The notes under the pieces are model-generated. The model searched no databases. It was not told where the DNA came from and worked only from the letters and a program-made list of their open reading frames with translations. Positions 35,348 through 44,130 of a stretch of 64,000 nt of DNA are shown here, in pieces. The stretch's first letter is position 1. Every line of letters begins with the position of its first letter. Origin of the DNA: PKWO01 sp036384915 (lineage in GTDB: Bacteria; Pseudomonadota; Gammaproteobacteria; Burkholderiales; Burkholderiaceae_D); contig DASVLJ010000011.1 in the NCBI GenBank assembly GCA_036384915.1, forward strand, positions 124,001-188,000, written 5' to 3'. The position numbers and the translations under genes were made by a program.

Positions 35348-36244
35348 TCACGCCTGCCTGGACAAGGAGGGCGGCCGCTTGCCGGCGCCTTGCGGGTCCA
35401 GTTCGTATACCGTCTTGCCGCGCAGCTTGAAGGCATCGGTGACGTACAGGAAATTCTCGGAATGCCCGGCAAACAACAAGCCATCGGGCTTCATCAGAGG
35501 CGCAAACCGGGACAGGATCCTGCCCTGGGTCGGCTTGTCGAAATAGATCATCACATTGCGGCAAAAAATGACGTCGAACGGACCCGATACCGGCCAGTCG
35601 TCCGAAAGCAGATTCAATTGCTTGAAGGTCACCAATTTCTGCAATTCCGGCCGCACGCGCACCAAACCTTCCTGCTCTCCCTTGCCTCGCAGGAAAAACC
35701 GCTTGGCGCGCTCCGGGGCCAGCTTCTCGACGCGCTCGATCGGATAAATGCCGCGCGCGCCGGTGTTCAAGACATTGGTGTCGATGTCGGTCGCAATCAC
35801 ATGCGCCGGCGGCGTCAGCGTACCGAACGCTTCGCACAAGGTGATCGCGATGGAGTAAGGCTCCTCACCGGTGGAACTGGCCGAACACCAGACCTCGATC
35901 TGCCCACTGTTTTTGGCCTTGAGCTTGGCGACGTGCTCGGCAAGAATGGGAAAATGGTGCGCCTCGCGGAAGAACGAAGTCAGGTTGGTGGTCAGCGCAT
36001 TGGTAAAAGCTTCCCACTCCTGGCTGTCCGTACCGCGCTCGAGTTCATCAAGATAGACGCCAAACGAAGTTATGCCGGTGGCGCGCAAGCGGCGCGCCAG
36101 GCGGCTGTAGACCATCTCCTGCTTGCTGTCGGCCAGGGCAATGCCCGCGCGCTTGTAGATCAAGCCGCGCACGCGCTCGAAGTCCTTTGCGGTGAATTCG
36201 AACTCCTTGGCCGAATCCACCCTGCCCTGCCTTACCTGAGTCAT
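35348..36244 (-). CDS. cheR: chemoreceptor methyltransferase CheR
   Basis: 298 residues. N-terminal helical domain (FTAKDFERVRGLIYKRAGIALADSKQEMVYSRLARRLR) and a C-terminal SAM-dependent domain with VWCSASSTGEEPYSIAI and FDVIFCRNVMIYFDK. Methylates Glu residues of MCPs. The neighbouring MCP ends in a WxxF peptide of the kind CheR docks on. Confidence 0.97.
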   Translation of the reverse strand: MTQVRQGRVDSAKEFEFTAKDFERVRGLIYKRAGIALADSKQEMVYSRLARRLRATGITSFGVYLDELERGTDSQEWEAFTNALTTNLTSFFREAHHFPILAEHVAKLKAKNSGQIEVWCSASSTGEEPYSIAITLCEAFGTLTPPAHVIATDIDTNVLNTGARGIYPIERVEKLAPERAKRFFLRGKGEQEGLVRVRPELQKLVTFKQLNLLSDDWPVSGPFDVIFCRNVMIYFDKPTQGRILSRFAPLMKPDGLLFAGHSENFLYVTDAFKLRGKTVYELDPQGAGKRPPSLSRQA

Positions 36245-36296
36245 CCCCGTTCCCTGCTTACCCTGATACTTCCGGTTGAATTGCCGTCAGCAGCAA

Positions 36297-38039
36297 TCAG
36301 AATTCTTCCCAATCGTCGTTATTGGCCGGCGCCACCACCGGCGCACGCGGCACACTGGGTGCACTCTGTGCGCGCGGAGCCAACGCCGTGCCGGCGGAAG
36401 CCGCCGGCACTTCCTCTTCCTCGTCCGGCGCCGGAGCGGCAACCCTTGCCGCAGGGGCTGGAACGGCAGCGCGGCGGCGCGGTGCGCGGTCGTGATCGCC
36501 CAACTTGAATACCGATACCGCGTCGGCCAAGAGGGCCGCCTGCTCCTGCATGCTTTCCGCCGCAGCGGCGGCCTGCTCCACCAAGGCTGCATTTTGCTGC
36601 GTCATCTCGTCCATCTGCGCGATGGCCTGGTTGACTTCGCCGATACCGGCGCTCTGCTCCTGGCTGGCAGCGGTGATTTCGCTCATGATGTCGGCCACGT
36701 GCTGTACCGAAGTTACCATTTCTTCCATGGTCTTGCCGGCCTCGTCGACGAGCTTGCTGCCCTGGTCGACCTTTTCCACCGAATCGCCGATCAGCGCCTT
36801 GATTTCCTTTGCCGCACCGGCCGAGCGTTGAGCCAGGTTGCGCACCTCGGCCGCCACCACGGCGAAGCCGCGACCCTGCTCGCCGGCACGCGCGGCTTCC
36901 ACCGCCGCATTCAAGGCCAGGATGTTGGTCTGGAACGCTATACCGTCGATCACGCCGATAATGTCGACGATCTTGCGCGAGCTTTCCTTGATCGAGCCCA
37001 TGGTAGTGACAACCTGGCCCACCACCTTGCCGCCTTTTTGGGCGAATTCCGAAGCCGACACCACGAGCTGGTTGGCCTGACGCGCATTTTCGGCATTCTG
37101 CCGCACGGTGTCGGTCAATTCCTCCATCGAAGAGGCGGTTTCTTCGAGCGAACTGGCTTGCGACTCGGTGCGGGACGACAGGTCGCTGTTGCCCGAGGCG
37201 ATTTCCTGCGATGCGGTGGCGATGGCGTCGGTACCCTGGCGCACTTCGGACACGATCTTGAGCAGGCTGTCGTCCATGTCCTTCAGGGCTTGCAGCAACT
37301 CACTGATCTCGTCGCGGCCCGAGACCGATACGTTGGAATCGAGTTCGCCGGCCGCCACGCGCTGGGCCACGGCAACGGCGTCGCGCAAGGGCGACGTAAT
37401 CGAACGCGTCAACAGCCAGGAGACGAAAATGGCCAGGCCGATGATCACCACGCCGACCACGAGCAACGCAGCCGACTCCTTCTGCGCGGAAGCGATCACG
37501 TCTTCCTGCGTCTTCTTGGCGCCCACCTGGGCCGAATCGATCAACTTGTCGATCGCCGCCATCGATTGTTGCGTGAGCGGATCGATTTCATCGGAAATCA
37601 CCTTGGCGGCGCCTTCGCTGTTGAAAGCCGCCGCCTGGTCGAGCGCGTTCTTGAACGGCTTGGCCATTTGCGCATCGATCGCGGCAATGTCGGCCATGGT
37701 CTTGTTTTCGGCATCGCTCAAGCCCAGTGCGGCAAGTTTGTCGCGCGCATCGGCGTAGTCTTTTTGCTTGACCTTGACCACCGCCTGCTGCTTTTGCATC
37801 GCCGCCACATCGGATTGCAACCCGATATTGCGCATGGCGATACCGGATTCGAGCGCGGCGGCCTTCATCTTGGCGGCAAGGATCACCTTGGCATTGGCAC
37901 CGCCGACACCTGTGATCAATTTGTCGCGATTGTTCGCGCTCAGCATGCTGCCGAAAACCAGCACGCCGACCAGCGCGAGCAGAATGGCGCCGAAACCAAT
38001 TCCCAACCGGTACCCAATCCGCATTCCGCGTAAGCTCAT
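36297..38039 (-). CDS. methyl-accepting chemotaxis protein
   Basis: 580 residues. Transmembrane segments at about 12-32 and 193-213 enclose a helical periplasmic sensor (4HB type); a HAMP domain follows (RSITSPLRDAVAVAQRVAAGELD), then the signalling domain with the hairpin tip DIIGVIDGIAFQTNILALNAAVEAARAGEQGRGFAVVAAEVRNLAQRSA. After an Ala/Pro linker it ends NNDDWEEF, resembling the NWETF tether for CheR/CheB. Start ATG 38039 has GGAGGGG just upstream; the longer frame to 38147 is not needed. The ligand cannot be inferred. Confidence 0.95.
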   Translation of the reverse strand: MSLRGMRIGYRLGIGFGAILLALVGVLVFGSMLSANNRDKLITGVGGANAKVILAAKMKAAALESGIAMRNIGLQSDVAAMQKQQAVVKVKQKDYADARDKLAALGLSDAENKTMADIAAIDAQMAKPFKNALDQAAAFNSEGAAKVISDEIDPLTQQSMAAIDKLIDSAQVGAKKTQEDVIASAQKESAALLVVGVVIIGLAIFVSWLLTRSITSPLRDAVAVAQRVAAGELDSNVSVSGRDEISELLQALKDMDDSLLKIVSEVRQGTDAIATASQEIASGNSDLSSRTESQASSLEETASSMEELTDTVRQNAENARQANQLVVSASEFAQKGGKVVGQVVTTMGSIKESSRKIVDIIGVIDGIAFQTNILALNAAVEAARAGEQGRGFAVVAAEVRNLAQRSAGAAKEIKALIGDSVEKVDQGSKLVDEAGKTMEEMVTSVQHVADIMSEITAASQEQSAGIGEVNQAIAQMDEMTQQNAALVEQAAAAAESMQEQAALLADAVSVFKLGDHDRAPRRRAAVPAPAARVAAPAPDEEEEVPAASAGTALAPRAQSAPSVPRAPVVAPANNDDWEEF

Positions 38040-38232
38040 AGTCCCCTCCAAATCAATTCCGACACAGATAGCCGGGCGCTTCACCGCCTGCTTTTCTTGA
38101 AGCAAGGCTCCCGACCAGTATATCTCCCAAGCCGCCGAGCCTCGCACTGGTATGCCGGCTCTGTCTCATTTTCGAGTCAATTTGTAAACTTGTGTTTCAT
38201 GCGAAAAAAACGCCACAGCGCCGCGCCGCGAT

Positions 38233-38727
38233 TCATGCCGCAGCTTTCTCGATGAGCCCCATATCGGCCGAAGACATCAGCTTGTCGATGTCGATCAGGA
38301 TCAGCATTCTTTCATCGAGCGTACCGAGGCCGATCAGGTAGTTGCTGTTCAAGCCCGCCCCCATGTCGGGCGCCGGCTTGACCTGTTCTTGCGAGAGTGT
38401 GATCACGTCCGACACGGAATCGACCACGATGCCGACCACCCGCCCCAGGATATTGAGGATGATGACGACGGTGAACTGGTCATAGGTCGGTTCGCCGAGC
38501 TTGAACTTGATGCGCATGTCGACGATGGGGACGATGGTGCCGCGCAGGTTGATCACACCCTTGACGAATTCGGGCGCCGAGGCGACCCGCGTTACGGCCT
38601 CGTAGCCACGGATTTCCTGCACCTTCAGGATGTCGATGCCGTACTCTTCCTTGCCCAGCTTGAATGCCAGGAATTCGCGGCCGACGCCATCCGCGCTTGC
38701 TTTGCCGTCTTGTGTGGTTTGCGACAT
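38233..38727 (-). CDS. cheW: chemotaxis coupling protein CheW
   Basis: 164-residue single CheW domain: EFLAFKLGKEEYGIDILKVQEIRGYEAVTRVASAPEFVKGVINLRGTIVPIVDMR is the family signature. Bridges CheA to the receptor tips. 33 bp after cheA. Confidence 0.97.
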   Translation of the reverse strand: MSQTTQDGKASADGVGREFLAFKLGKEEYGIDILKVQEIRGYEAVTRVASAPEFVKGVINLRGTIVPIVDMRIKFKLGEPTYDQFTVVIILNILGRVVGIVVDSVSDVITLSQEQVKPAPDMGAGLNSNYLIGLGTLDERMLILIDIDKLMSSADMGLIEKAAA

Positions 38728-38760
38728 GATCGTCTCCTATCGGTAAGAGGGATATGAAAA

Positions 38761-40878
38761 CTACGAATAGATCGATTCGTCGCTCAACTGGCGCGACGAA
38801 CGCAACAGTGCCGCGACGTCGATGATCAGCGACACGCCGCCGTCGCCCAAAATGGTGGCGCCGGAAATACCGGTCACCTTGCGGTAATTCGACTCGAGAT
38901 TCTTGACCACCACCTGCTGCTGGCCGACGAGGTCGTCCACGAACAAGGCCGCCTTCTTGCCGTCCGATTCAAGGATCACGACGATGCCTTCGGAAGGCTC
39001 GGTAAACGTCGGCGTAATGCCGAATATCTGGTACAGCGGAATCAACGGCAGATAATCGCCACGCACCTTGATTACCCGGCCCTGGCCGCTGATTTCCTTG
39101 ACATCGGCGGCTTCCGGCTGCAGCGATTCGGTCACGTAGCCCAGCGGCAGGATATACACTTCCTCGCCGACCTTGATCGACATGCCGTCGAGGATCGCCA
39201 GCGTCAACGGCAGTGAAATCGTGATCGTGGTGCCGAAGCCCTTGGCCGAATTGATGTCGATGACGCCGCCCATCGATGTAATGTTGCGCTTGACCACGTC
39301 CATGCCGACACCGCGGCCCGACACATCGGTAACCACTTCGGCGGTCGAGAAACCGGGTGCGAAAATCAATTGCCAGACGTCGCCGTCGCTCATATTGTCC
39401 GCAACGGGCAAACCGTTCTCCCTGGCTTTGGCGAGGATCCGGTCTCGGTTCAAGCCGCCGCCGTCGTCAGACACCTCGATGACGATATTGCCGCCCTGGT
39501 GGCTGGCGGAAAGCGACAGGCGGCCGACTTCGCCCTTGCCCGCCGCAAGGCGCGCCGCCGGCAACTCGATGCCGTGGTCGATACTGTTGCGCACCAGGTG
39601 GGTCAGCGGATCGACAATACGCTCGATCAAGCCCTTGTCCAGCTCGGTCGCCGCGCCGTGGGTGACGAATTCGACTTTTTTGCCGAGCTTGCTCGCCAGG
39701 TCGCGCACCATGCGCGGAAAGCGCGAAAACACGTAATCCATCGGCATCATGCGGATCGACATCACCGCCTCCTGCAAATCGCGCGTATTGCGCGTCAGTT
39801 GGCTGACGCTGTTCAACAGCCGCTCATGCAGCATGGGATCGAGCGAACTGGTACGCTGTTCTATCATCGCTTGCGTAATCACGAGCTCGCCGACCAGGTT
39901 GATCAACTGGTCCACCTTTTCCACGCCGACGCGGATCGAACTCGATTCCTGGTTGGCGGCATGCACCTTGTCGCTTTCGCGCCGCCCCATATTTTTCTTT
40001 TCGGCCAGTGTGGCCGGTCCGGCGTCCTTGACCACTTCCGTCACCGGCAAGGGTGCGGGTGCCACCTCCTTAGGCGCCGGCGCCGGCGCCGGCGGCTGGC
40101 CTTCGGCGATGAAGGCGCGCAAATCCTCGAGCGGCTCGAAGAAGCCGTAACCGAGTTCTTCCTCGCTTTTTTCCACGACAACCGGCGCCGGCGGCGGCGC
40201 GGTCTCCGTAATCTTCAAATCGTCCGGATCGAGAATGAAGGAGCAGATGGCGATGATGTCTTCCTCGCCCTCGTCGGTCGCGAGCGTCAACACCAGGCGC
40301 TTGTCAGGCAAAGTCTCGGAGCTCAGCTTGCCCAGCAGCGCCAGCTCGGCGGACAATGCCGCGCTGTCGCGCTCGCCGACCTGCGGCAGCTCGATGCGGA
40401 AGCAGCGCTTGTGATCGACGTGTTTCGCTTCGCCCTCCGCCCCTCCCATCCGCACTTCCGCCGCGGCTACCGGTGCCGGAACCGGCACCACGCCCTGTGA
40501 CAATTCCTGAAGCATCATGCGCACGTCGGCCACGGCTTCCTGGTCGACAGGGGTATGCAGCCGGTGCCCGTCCAGTTGCATCTTCAAGATATCCTTGGCC
40601 ACGAGGAAAGCATCGACATGCTCGGACGTCAGCGCCATCTCGCCCTTGCGAATACGGTCAAGCAGGTTTTCCAACACGTGCGTCACGTCGGTCAGGTCGG
40701 ACAGGCCAAAGGTCGACGCGCCCCCCTTGATCGAGTGCGCGGCACGGAAGATGGCGTTCAAGTCCTCGATATCCGGTGCGGAGACATTCACGGCGAGCAG
40801 CAATTTTTCCATCTCGGCGAGCAACTCTTCGGTCTCGTCGAAAAATACCTGGAAAAACTGACTCATATCAATGGTCAT
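38761..40878 (-). CDS. cheA: chemotaxis histidine kinase CheA
   Basis: 705 residues. P1 HPt domain with phospho-His 48 (FRAAHSIKGGAST), a P2-like region and Pro/Ala linkers, P3 dimerisation helix (VEKVDQLINLVGELVITQAM), P4 ATPase domain (LTHLVRNSIDHGIE; VSDDGGGLNRDRI; GRGVGMDVVKRNI) and a C-terminal CheW-like P5. ATG 40878 is preceded by GGAGTAGGAC. Central kinase of the cluster feeding two CheYs and CheB. Confidence 0.97.
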   Translation of the reverse strand: MTIDMSQFFQVFFDETEELLAEMEKLLLAVNVSAPDIEDLNAIFRAAHSIKGGASTFGLSDLTDVTHVLENLLDRIRKGEMALTSEHVDAFLVAKDILKMQLDGHRLHTPVDQEAVADVRMMLQELSQGVVPVPAPVAAAEVRMGGAEGEAKHVDHKRCFRIELPQVGERDSAALSAELALLGKLSSETLPDKRLVLTLATDEGEEDIIAICSFILDPDDLKITETAPPPAPVVVEKSEEELGYGFFEPLEDLRAFIAEGQPPAPAPAPKEVAPAPLPVTEVVKDAGPATLAEKKNMGRRESDKVHAANQESSSIRVGVEKVDQLINLVGELVITQAMIEQRTSSLDPMLHERLLNSVSQLTRNTRDLQEAVMSIRMMPMDYVFSRFPRMVRDLASKLGKKVEFVTHGAATELDKGLIERIVDPLTHLVRNSIDHGIELPAARLAAGKGEVGRLSLSASHQGGNIVIEVSDDGGGLNRDRILAKARENGLPVADNMSDGDVWQLIFAPGFSTAEVVTDVSGRGVGMDVVKRNITSMGGVIDINSAKGFGTTITISLPLTLAILDGMSIKVGEEVYILPLGYVTESLQPEAADVKEISGQGRVIKVRGDYLPLIPLYQIFGITPTFTEPSEGIVVILESDGKKAALFVDDLVGQQQVVVKNLESNYRKVTGISGATILGDGGVSLIIDVAALLRSSRQLSDESIYS

Positions 40879-40929
40879 TGTCCTACTCCATCGTCGTTTC
40901 TAGGGGCGCGGCGCGAAGCGAAGCCCACC

Positions 40930-41295
40930 TTACCCGATCACTTTCTTGACCACTTCCGTCAGCCGCTGCGGATCGAAGGGCTTGACCAGCCAGCCGTTGG
41001 CGCCGGCGGCGCGGCCCTTGGCCTTCATCTCGTCGCTCGATTCGGTCGTCAACATCAGGATGGGCACGCGCGCGTAATTGGGCAGCGCGCGCAGCGAACG
41101 GATCAGCGTCAAGCCATCCATGCGCGGCATGTTCTGGTCGGTCAGCACGAGGTCGAACACCTGCGTCTTCGCCTTGTCCAACCCATCTTGACCGTCCACG
41201 GCTTCGGTCACCTGGTAGCCCGCCGCACGCAAACTGAAAACGACCATCTGACGTAGGGAGCCAGAGTCGTCCACCGCCAAAATTGATTTTGCCAT
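40930..41295 (-). CDS. cheY: CheY-like response regulator (first copy, cheA-linked)
   Basis: 121-residue receiver: Asp 9 and Asp 10, phospho-acceptor Asp 53 (LVLTDQNMPRMDG), TTESS and WLVKPFD. More divergent from enteric CheY than the copy at 33072. Immediately upstream of cheA and next to a CheZ-like protein, so it may be a modulatory or phosphate-sink CheY. Confidence 0.94.
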   Translation of the reverse strand: MAKSILAVDDSGSLRQMVVFSLRAAGYQVTEAVDGQDGLDKAKTQVFDLVLTDQNMPRMDGLTLIRSLRALPNYARVPILMLTTESSDEMKAKGRAAGANGWLVKPFDPQRLTEVVKKVIG

Positions 41296-41343
41296 CTTTA
41301 CTCCTGCTGTGATTTCGAATTGCCTGATTCAAAAAACCGTCTT

Positions 41344-41892
41344 CTAGAACAGCTCTATGTCGCCGCTCTCCATGTGTGTCTGGCTCACCGCCTTCCACAA
41401 TACGCTTTCGAGCTTGGCACTTTGTTCTTCAAGGGCTTTGCTGACTTCCGTGAGCACGCCCACCACGTCCTCCAGTTCGCTTTCCGGCAGCATTTCGCTG
41501 CCGCTCGAGCCGACTGCCCCCAGCACGTCGCGCAGGCCGGCAATGCGCCGCACCGTGCGCCCGATCAATTGGCTCGTCATGTCCTGGAATTGCAGTCCGG
41601 TCACGGCGGCATTGATGTTTTGCGCGACCTCCTCTTGCAAGGCCTTGATGCGCTCTTGCGATTCGGGCGAGACAGGCCCGCCAGCGAGCAAGGCATCGAC
41701 GAGCTCCTTCTGCGCAGCGATGCCCTCATGGATCGCCATGAAGCTGCCGCCCAGCTTCTCGATCGCCTCGGACAGCAGGTACGTCGTCTGGACAAGGTCG
41801 GTCTCGACCTCGGTCAGATGCTGGTTGCCGTGGTCGGACAAGCTGGTCAACAGGCGTTTGACCTGGGAGCTCAATAAATTTTTCTTCGTCAT
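41344..41892 (-). CDS. CheZ-like chemotaxis protein
   Basis: 182 residues, predicted all helical. TGLQFQDMTSQLIGRTVRRI is strikingly like the active segment of CheZ (FQDLTGQVIKR): the Asp and Gln matching E. coli D143 and Q147 are both kept. It ends MESGDIELF, nearly the same as the CheD tail (GDVELF). It sits between motB and a cheY, as a second phosphatase for that CheY would. I infer a CheY-P phosphatase or CheY/CheD partner; the protein is shorter than CheZ and lacks its usual LLESLGF tail. Confidence 0.8.
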   Translation of the reverse strand: MTKKNLLSSQVKRLLTSLSDHGNQHLTEVETDLVQTTYLLSEAIEKLGGSFMAIHEGIAAQKELVDALLAGGPVSPESQERIKALQEEVAQNINAAVTGLQFQDMTSQLIGRTVRRIAGLRDVLGAVGSSGSEMLPESELEDVVGVLTEVSKALEEQSAKLESVLWKAVSQTHMESGDIELF

Positions 41893-41961
41893 GAAAAATG
41901 TCCTGCCCGTCGTCGGTCCTGCTTACTCGATGCCAACGTCATTCTGACGCCTTCCCCAAAC

Positions 41962-42945
41962 CTATTTCTTCGGGACAGCGGCCGGCGCAGATGCTGCTGC
42001 CGATGCCGCCGGCGTTCCCGCCGGCGCCACTCCCAATTGCTGCGCGGCGTCATCCTCGCTGGCGACGTCGATCTTGGCGCCTTCCTTGGTGATCGCTTCT
42101 TCCGCTTTTTTGTTCATCACAATGATGCTGATGCGGCGATTGATCGGATCGGCAGGATCGTCCTTGTTCAGCGGCACCGCCGACGACAATCCCACCACGC
42201 GCAAAATCTTGGATTCGTCCATGCCACCGGCTACCAGCGCACGCCGCGACGCGTTGGCGCGGTCGGCGGACAGCTCCCAATTGCTATAGCCCTTTTCGCC
42301 ACCGGCAAACGGCGTCGCATCGGTATGGCCCGACAGGCTGATCCGGTTAGGAATCCCGTTGAGCAGTTGGCCGATCTCCAGCAGAATCTCCTTAGTGTAA
42401 GGCTCCAGCTCGGCTTTCGCCAAGGCAAACATGGGCCGGTTCTTCTCGTCGACGATCTGGATGCGCAAGCCATCCGACGTAATATCGATCAAAAGCTGAT
42501 TCTTGTACTGCTTGAGCGTGGGGCTGTTTTCAATCGCGGTATCGATGCGCTGTTTCAAGGCCTGCAACTGTTGCTGCTCGAGGCGCCGCATTTCGGCTTG
42601 CGCGGCCTTCAAGTTATAGGTCTTGCGGCTTTTTTCGCGATCGTCGGCTCTTTTGATCTGTCCGGTGGTGCGCGTCAAATCGCGCCCTCCGCCCTGGATG
42701 ACGCTCGAACTGTCGCCGCTACCCGAGCCGCCGGCCATGGCCACCTTCAAGGGAGTCTGAAAATAATCCGCAATCCCTTGCAGATCGCCCTTGGTGGTCG
42801 AACCGAGCAGCCACATCAGAAGGAAGAACGCCATCATCGCCGTCACAAAGTCGGCATAGGCAATCTTCCAGGCGCCACCATGGCCGCCGCCACCGCCCTT
42901 CTTGATGCGTTTGACAATAATCGGACGAAGTCCGTCGTCAGCCAT
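41962..42945 (-). CDS. motB: flagellar stator protein MotB
   Basis: 327 residues. A basic N-terminus (RPIIVKRIKKGGGGGHGG), one membrane helix with the proton-binding Asp (WKIAYADFVTAMMAFFLLMWLLGS), the plug region, and the OmpA-like domain (SLSGHTDATPFAGGEKGYSNWELSADRANASRRAL). The C-terminal tail is Ala/Pro-rich. Pairs with motA, 98 bp upstream. Confidence 0.96.
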   Translation of the reverse strand: MADDGLRPIIVKRIKKGGGGGHGGAWKIAYADFVTAMMAFFLLMWLLGSTTKGDLQGIADYFQTPLKVAMAGGSGSGDSSSVIQGGGRDLTRTTGQIKRADDREKSRKTYNLKAAQAEMRRLEQQQLQALKQRIDTAIENSPTLKQYKNQLLIDITSDGLRIQIVDEKNRPMFALAKAELEPYTKEILLEIGQLLNGIPNRISLSGHTDATPFAGGEKGYSNWELSADRANASRRALVAGGMDESKILRVVGLSSAVPLNKDDPADPINRRISIIVMNKKAEEAITKEGAKIDVASEDDAAQQLGVAPAGTPAASAAASAPAAVPKK

Positions 42946-43043
42946 ACATTACCCGCTTAACTTGTCCGTGCATACTGCCGCTCGAATCCCTTGCTTCAAA
43001 TGCCACGCCGAAGCGCAACAACGCATGTTCATAGTATCCCCGA

Positions 43044-43904
43044 TTACTTGCTCTTGGATGCCTTGATATGCTCTTCCAACTCGGTAAACGATGGCCTTTC
43101 CGTGGAAAACAACACCTTGCGTCCGAATTCGACCGCGAGTGCCGGCGCGTAACCGTTCAGGCTGGCCAGGAGCGTCACCTTCACGCACTGGAACACCTTC
43201 GACGACTCGTCCAGTTTTTGCTCCAGCACGCCGGCCAACGGGCCGACGAAGCCATAGGAAAGCAAAATGCCGAGAAAGGTGCCGACCAGAGCGTCGGCGA
43301 TCAAGAGGCCCAGTTCCGCCGGCGGCAGGCCAACCGAGGCCATGGTGTGCACCACCCCCATCACCGCCGCCACGATACCGAAAGCAGGCATGCCGTCCCC
43401 AAGCTTGGCGATGCAATGCACCGGCACGTGCCCTTCGGCATGGTGAGTCTCGATTTCATTGTCCATCAGGTTTTCGATCTGGAACGCATCCATGTTGCCC
43501 GACACCATGAGACGCAGGTAATCGGTCATGAATTCGATCAGGTGATGGTCGGCCAGTACCGCAGGATACTTGGAAAAGATCGCGCTTTGCTCGGGCTCTT
43601 CGATATCGCCTTCGATCGACATCAAGCCTTCCTTGCGCACCTTGCTCAAGACCTCGAACTGCAAGGTCATCAGCTCCATGTACATGGCCTTGGTATATTT
43701 CGAGCCTTTGAAGACGGTGGGCAAGGCCTTCAGCGTCGCCTTGATGGCCTTGCCGTTATTGCCGACGAAGAAGGCGCCGCTGGCGGCGCCGCCGATCATC
43801 AGCAGTTCGATAGGCTGAAGCAGCGCAGCGAGATGGCCGCCTTCGAGCATGAAGCCGCCGAACACGCAGGCAACGACCACCACATATCCGATGATGACTA
43901 ACAA
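43044..43904 (-). CDS. motA: flagellar stator protein MotA
   Basis: 286 residues with four membrane helices. MLVIIGYVVVVACVFGGFMLEGGHLAALLQPIELLMIGGAASGAF is the long-form (Escherichia-type) MotA start, and HCIAKLGDGMPAFGIVAAVMGVVHTM carries the proton-channel prolines. Works with MotB as the main stator; more distant from MotC than from enteric MotA. Confidence 0.96.
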   Translation of the reverse strand: MLVIIGYVVVVACVFGGFMLEGGHLAALLQPIELLMIGGAASGAFFVGNNGKAIKATLKALPTVFKGSKYTKAMYMELMTLQFEVLSKVRKEGLMSIEGDIEEPEQSAIFSKYPAVLADHHLIEFMTDYLRLMVSGNMDAFQIENLMDNEIETHHAEGHVPVHCIAKLGDGMPAFGIVAAVMGVVHTMASVGLPPAELGLLIADALVGTFLGILLSYGFVGPLAGVLEQKLDESSKVFQCVKVTLLASLNGYAPALAVEFGRKVLFSTERPSFTELEEHIKASKSK

Positions 43905-43994
43905 GTGTGCTATCTCCTGATCGGTAAAAAGCGCCGCAATCCAAATCCGGTCCGCTTTTTGTTATCTGTCTTGATTTCAGGATTTAACCATGTG

Positions 43995-44021
43995 CGTTTC
44001 GCCAACGTAATAGGCGAAACG
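43995..44021. promoter_or_regulatory. perfect hairpin in the motA leader
   Basis: CGTTTCGCC-aacgtaata-GGCGAAACG: a perfect 9-bp inverted repeat with a 9-nt loop, about 90 bp upstream of motA and downstream of the putative sigma-28 promoter, so it would be in the mRNA leader. Operator, RNA stem or remnant of a repeat are all possible. Confidence 0.45.
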
Positions 44022-44064
44022 TCAACGATAGTCAAATCGGCTCACTTGCACAAGCTAAAACGAC

Positions 44065-44092
44065 TCTACGGCAGCGTCATTCGATTACTTGA
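44065..44092 (-). promoter_or_regulatory. possible sigma-28 promoter of motA
   Basis: Minus-strand TCAAGTAA (44092-44085), a 12-bp spacer and GCCGTAGA (44072-44065). The -10 box is identical to that of the second flhD promoter and the -35 resembles that of flgK, but the spacer is one base longer than in the other candidates. Leader to motA would be about 155 nt. Confidence 0.4.
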
Positions 44093-44130
44093 GGAAACTT
44101 TGAATAAATGTATCACACGTACAGAGGGGA

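Noticed and set aside
38100..38200. TTGACT / GCCGGCAT pattern upstream of the MCP as a promoter
   Set aside because: Neither a sigma-70 nor a sigma-28 pair has acceptable spacing and sequence together.
38200..38232. T-run after cheW on the minus strand as an intrinsic terminator
   Set aside because: The preceding GC-rich sequence does not form a clean stem by eye.
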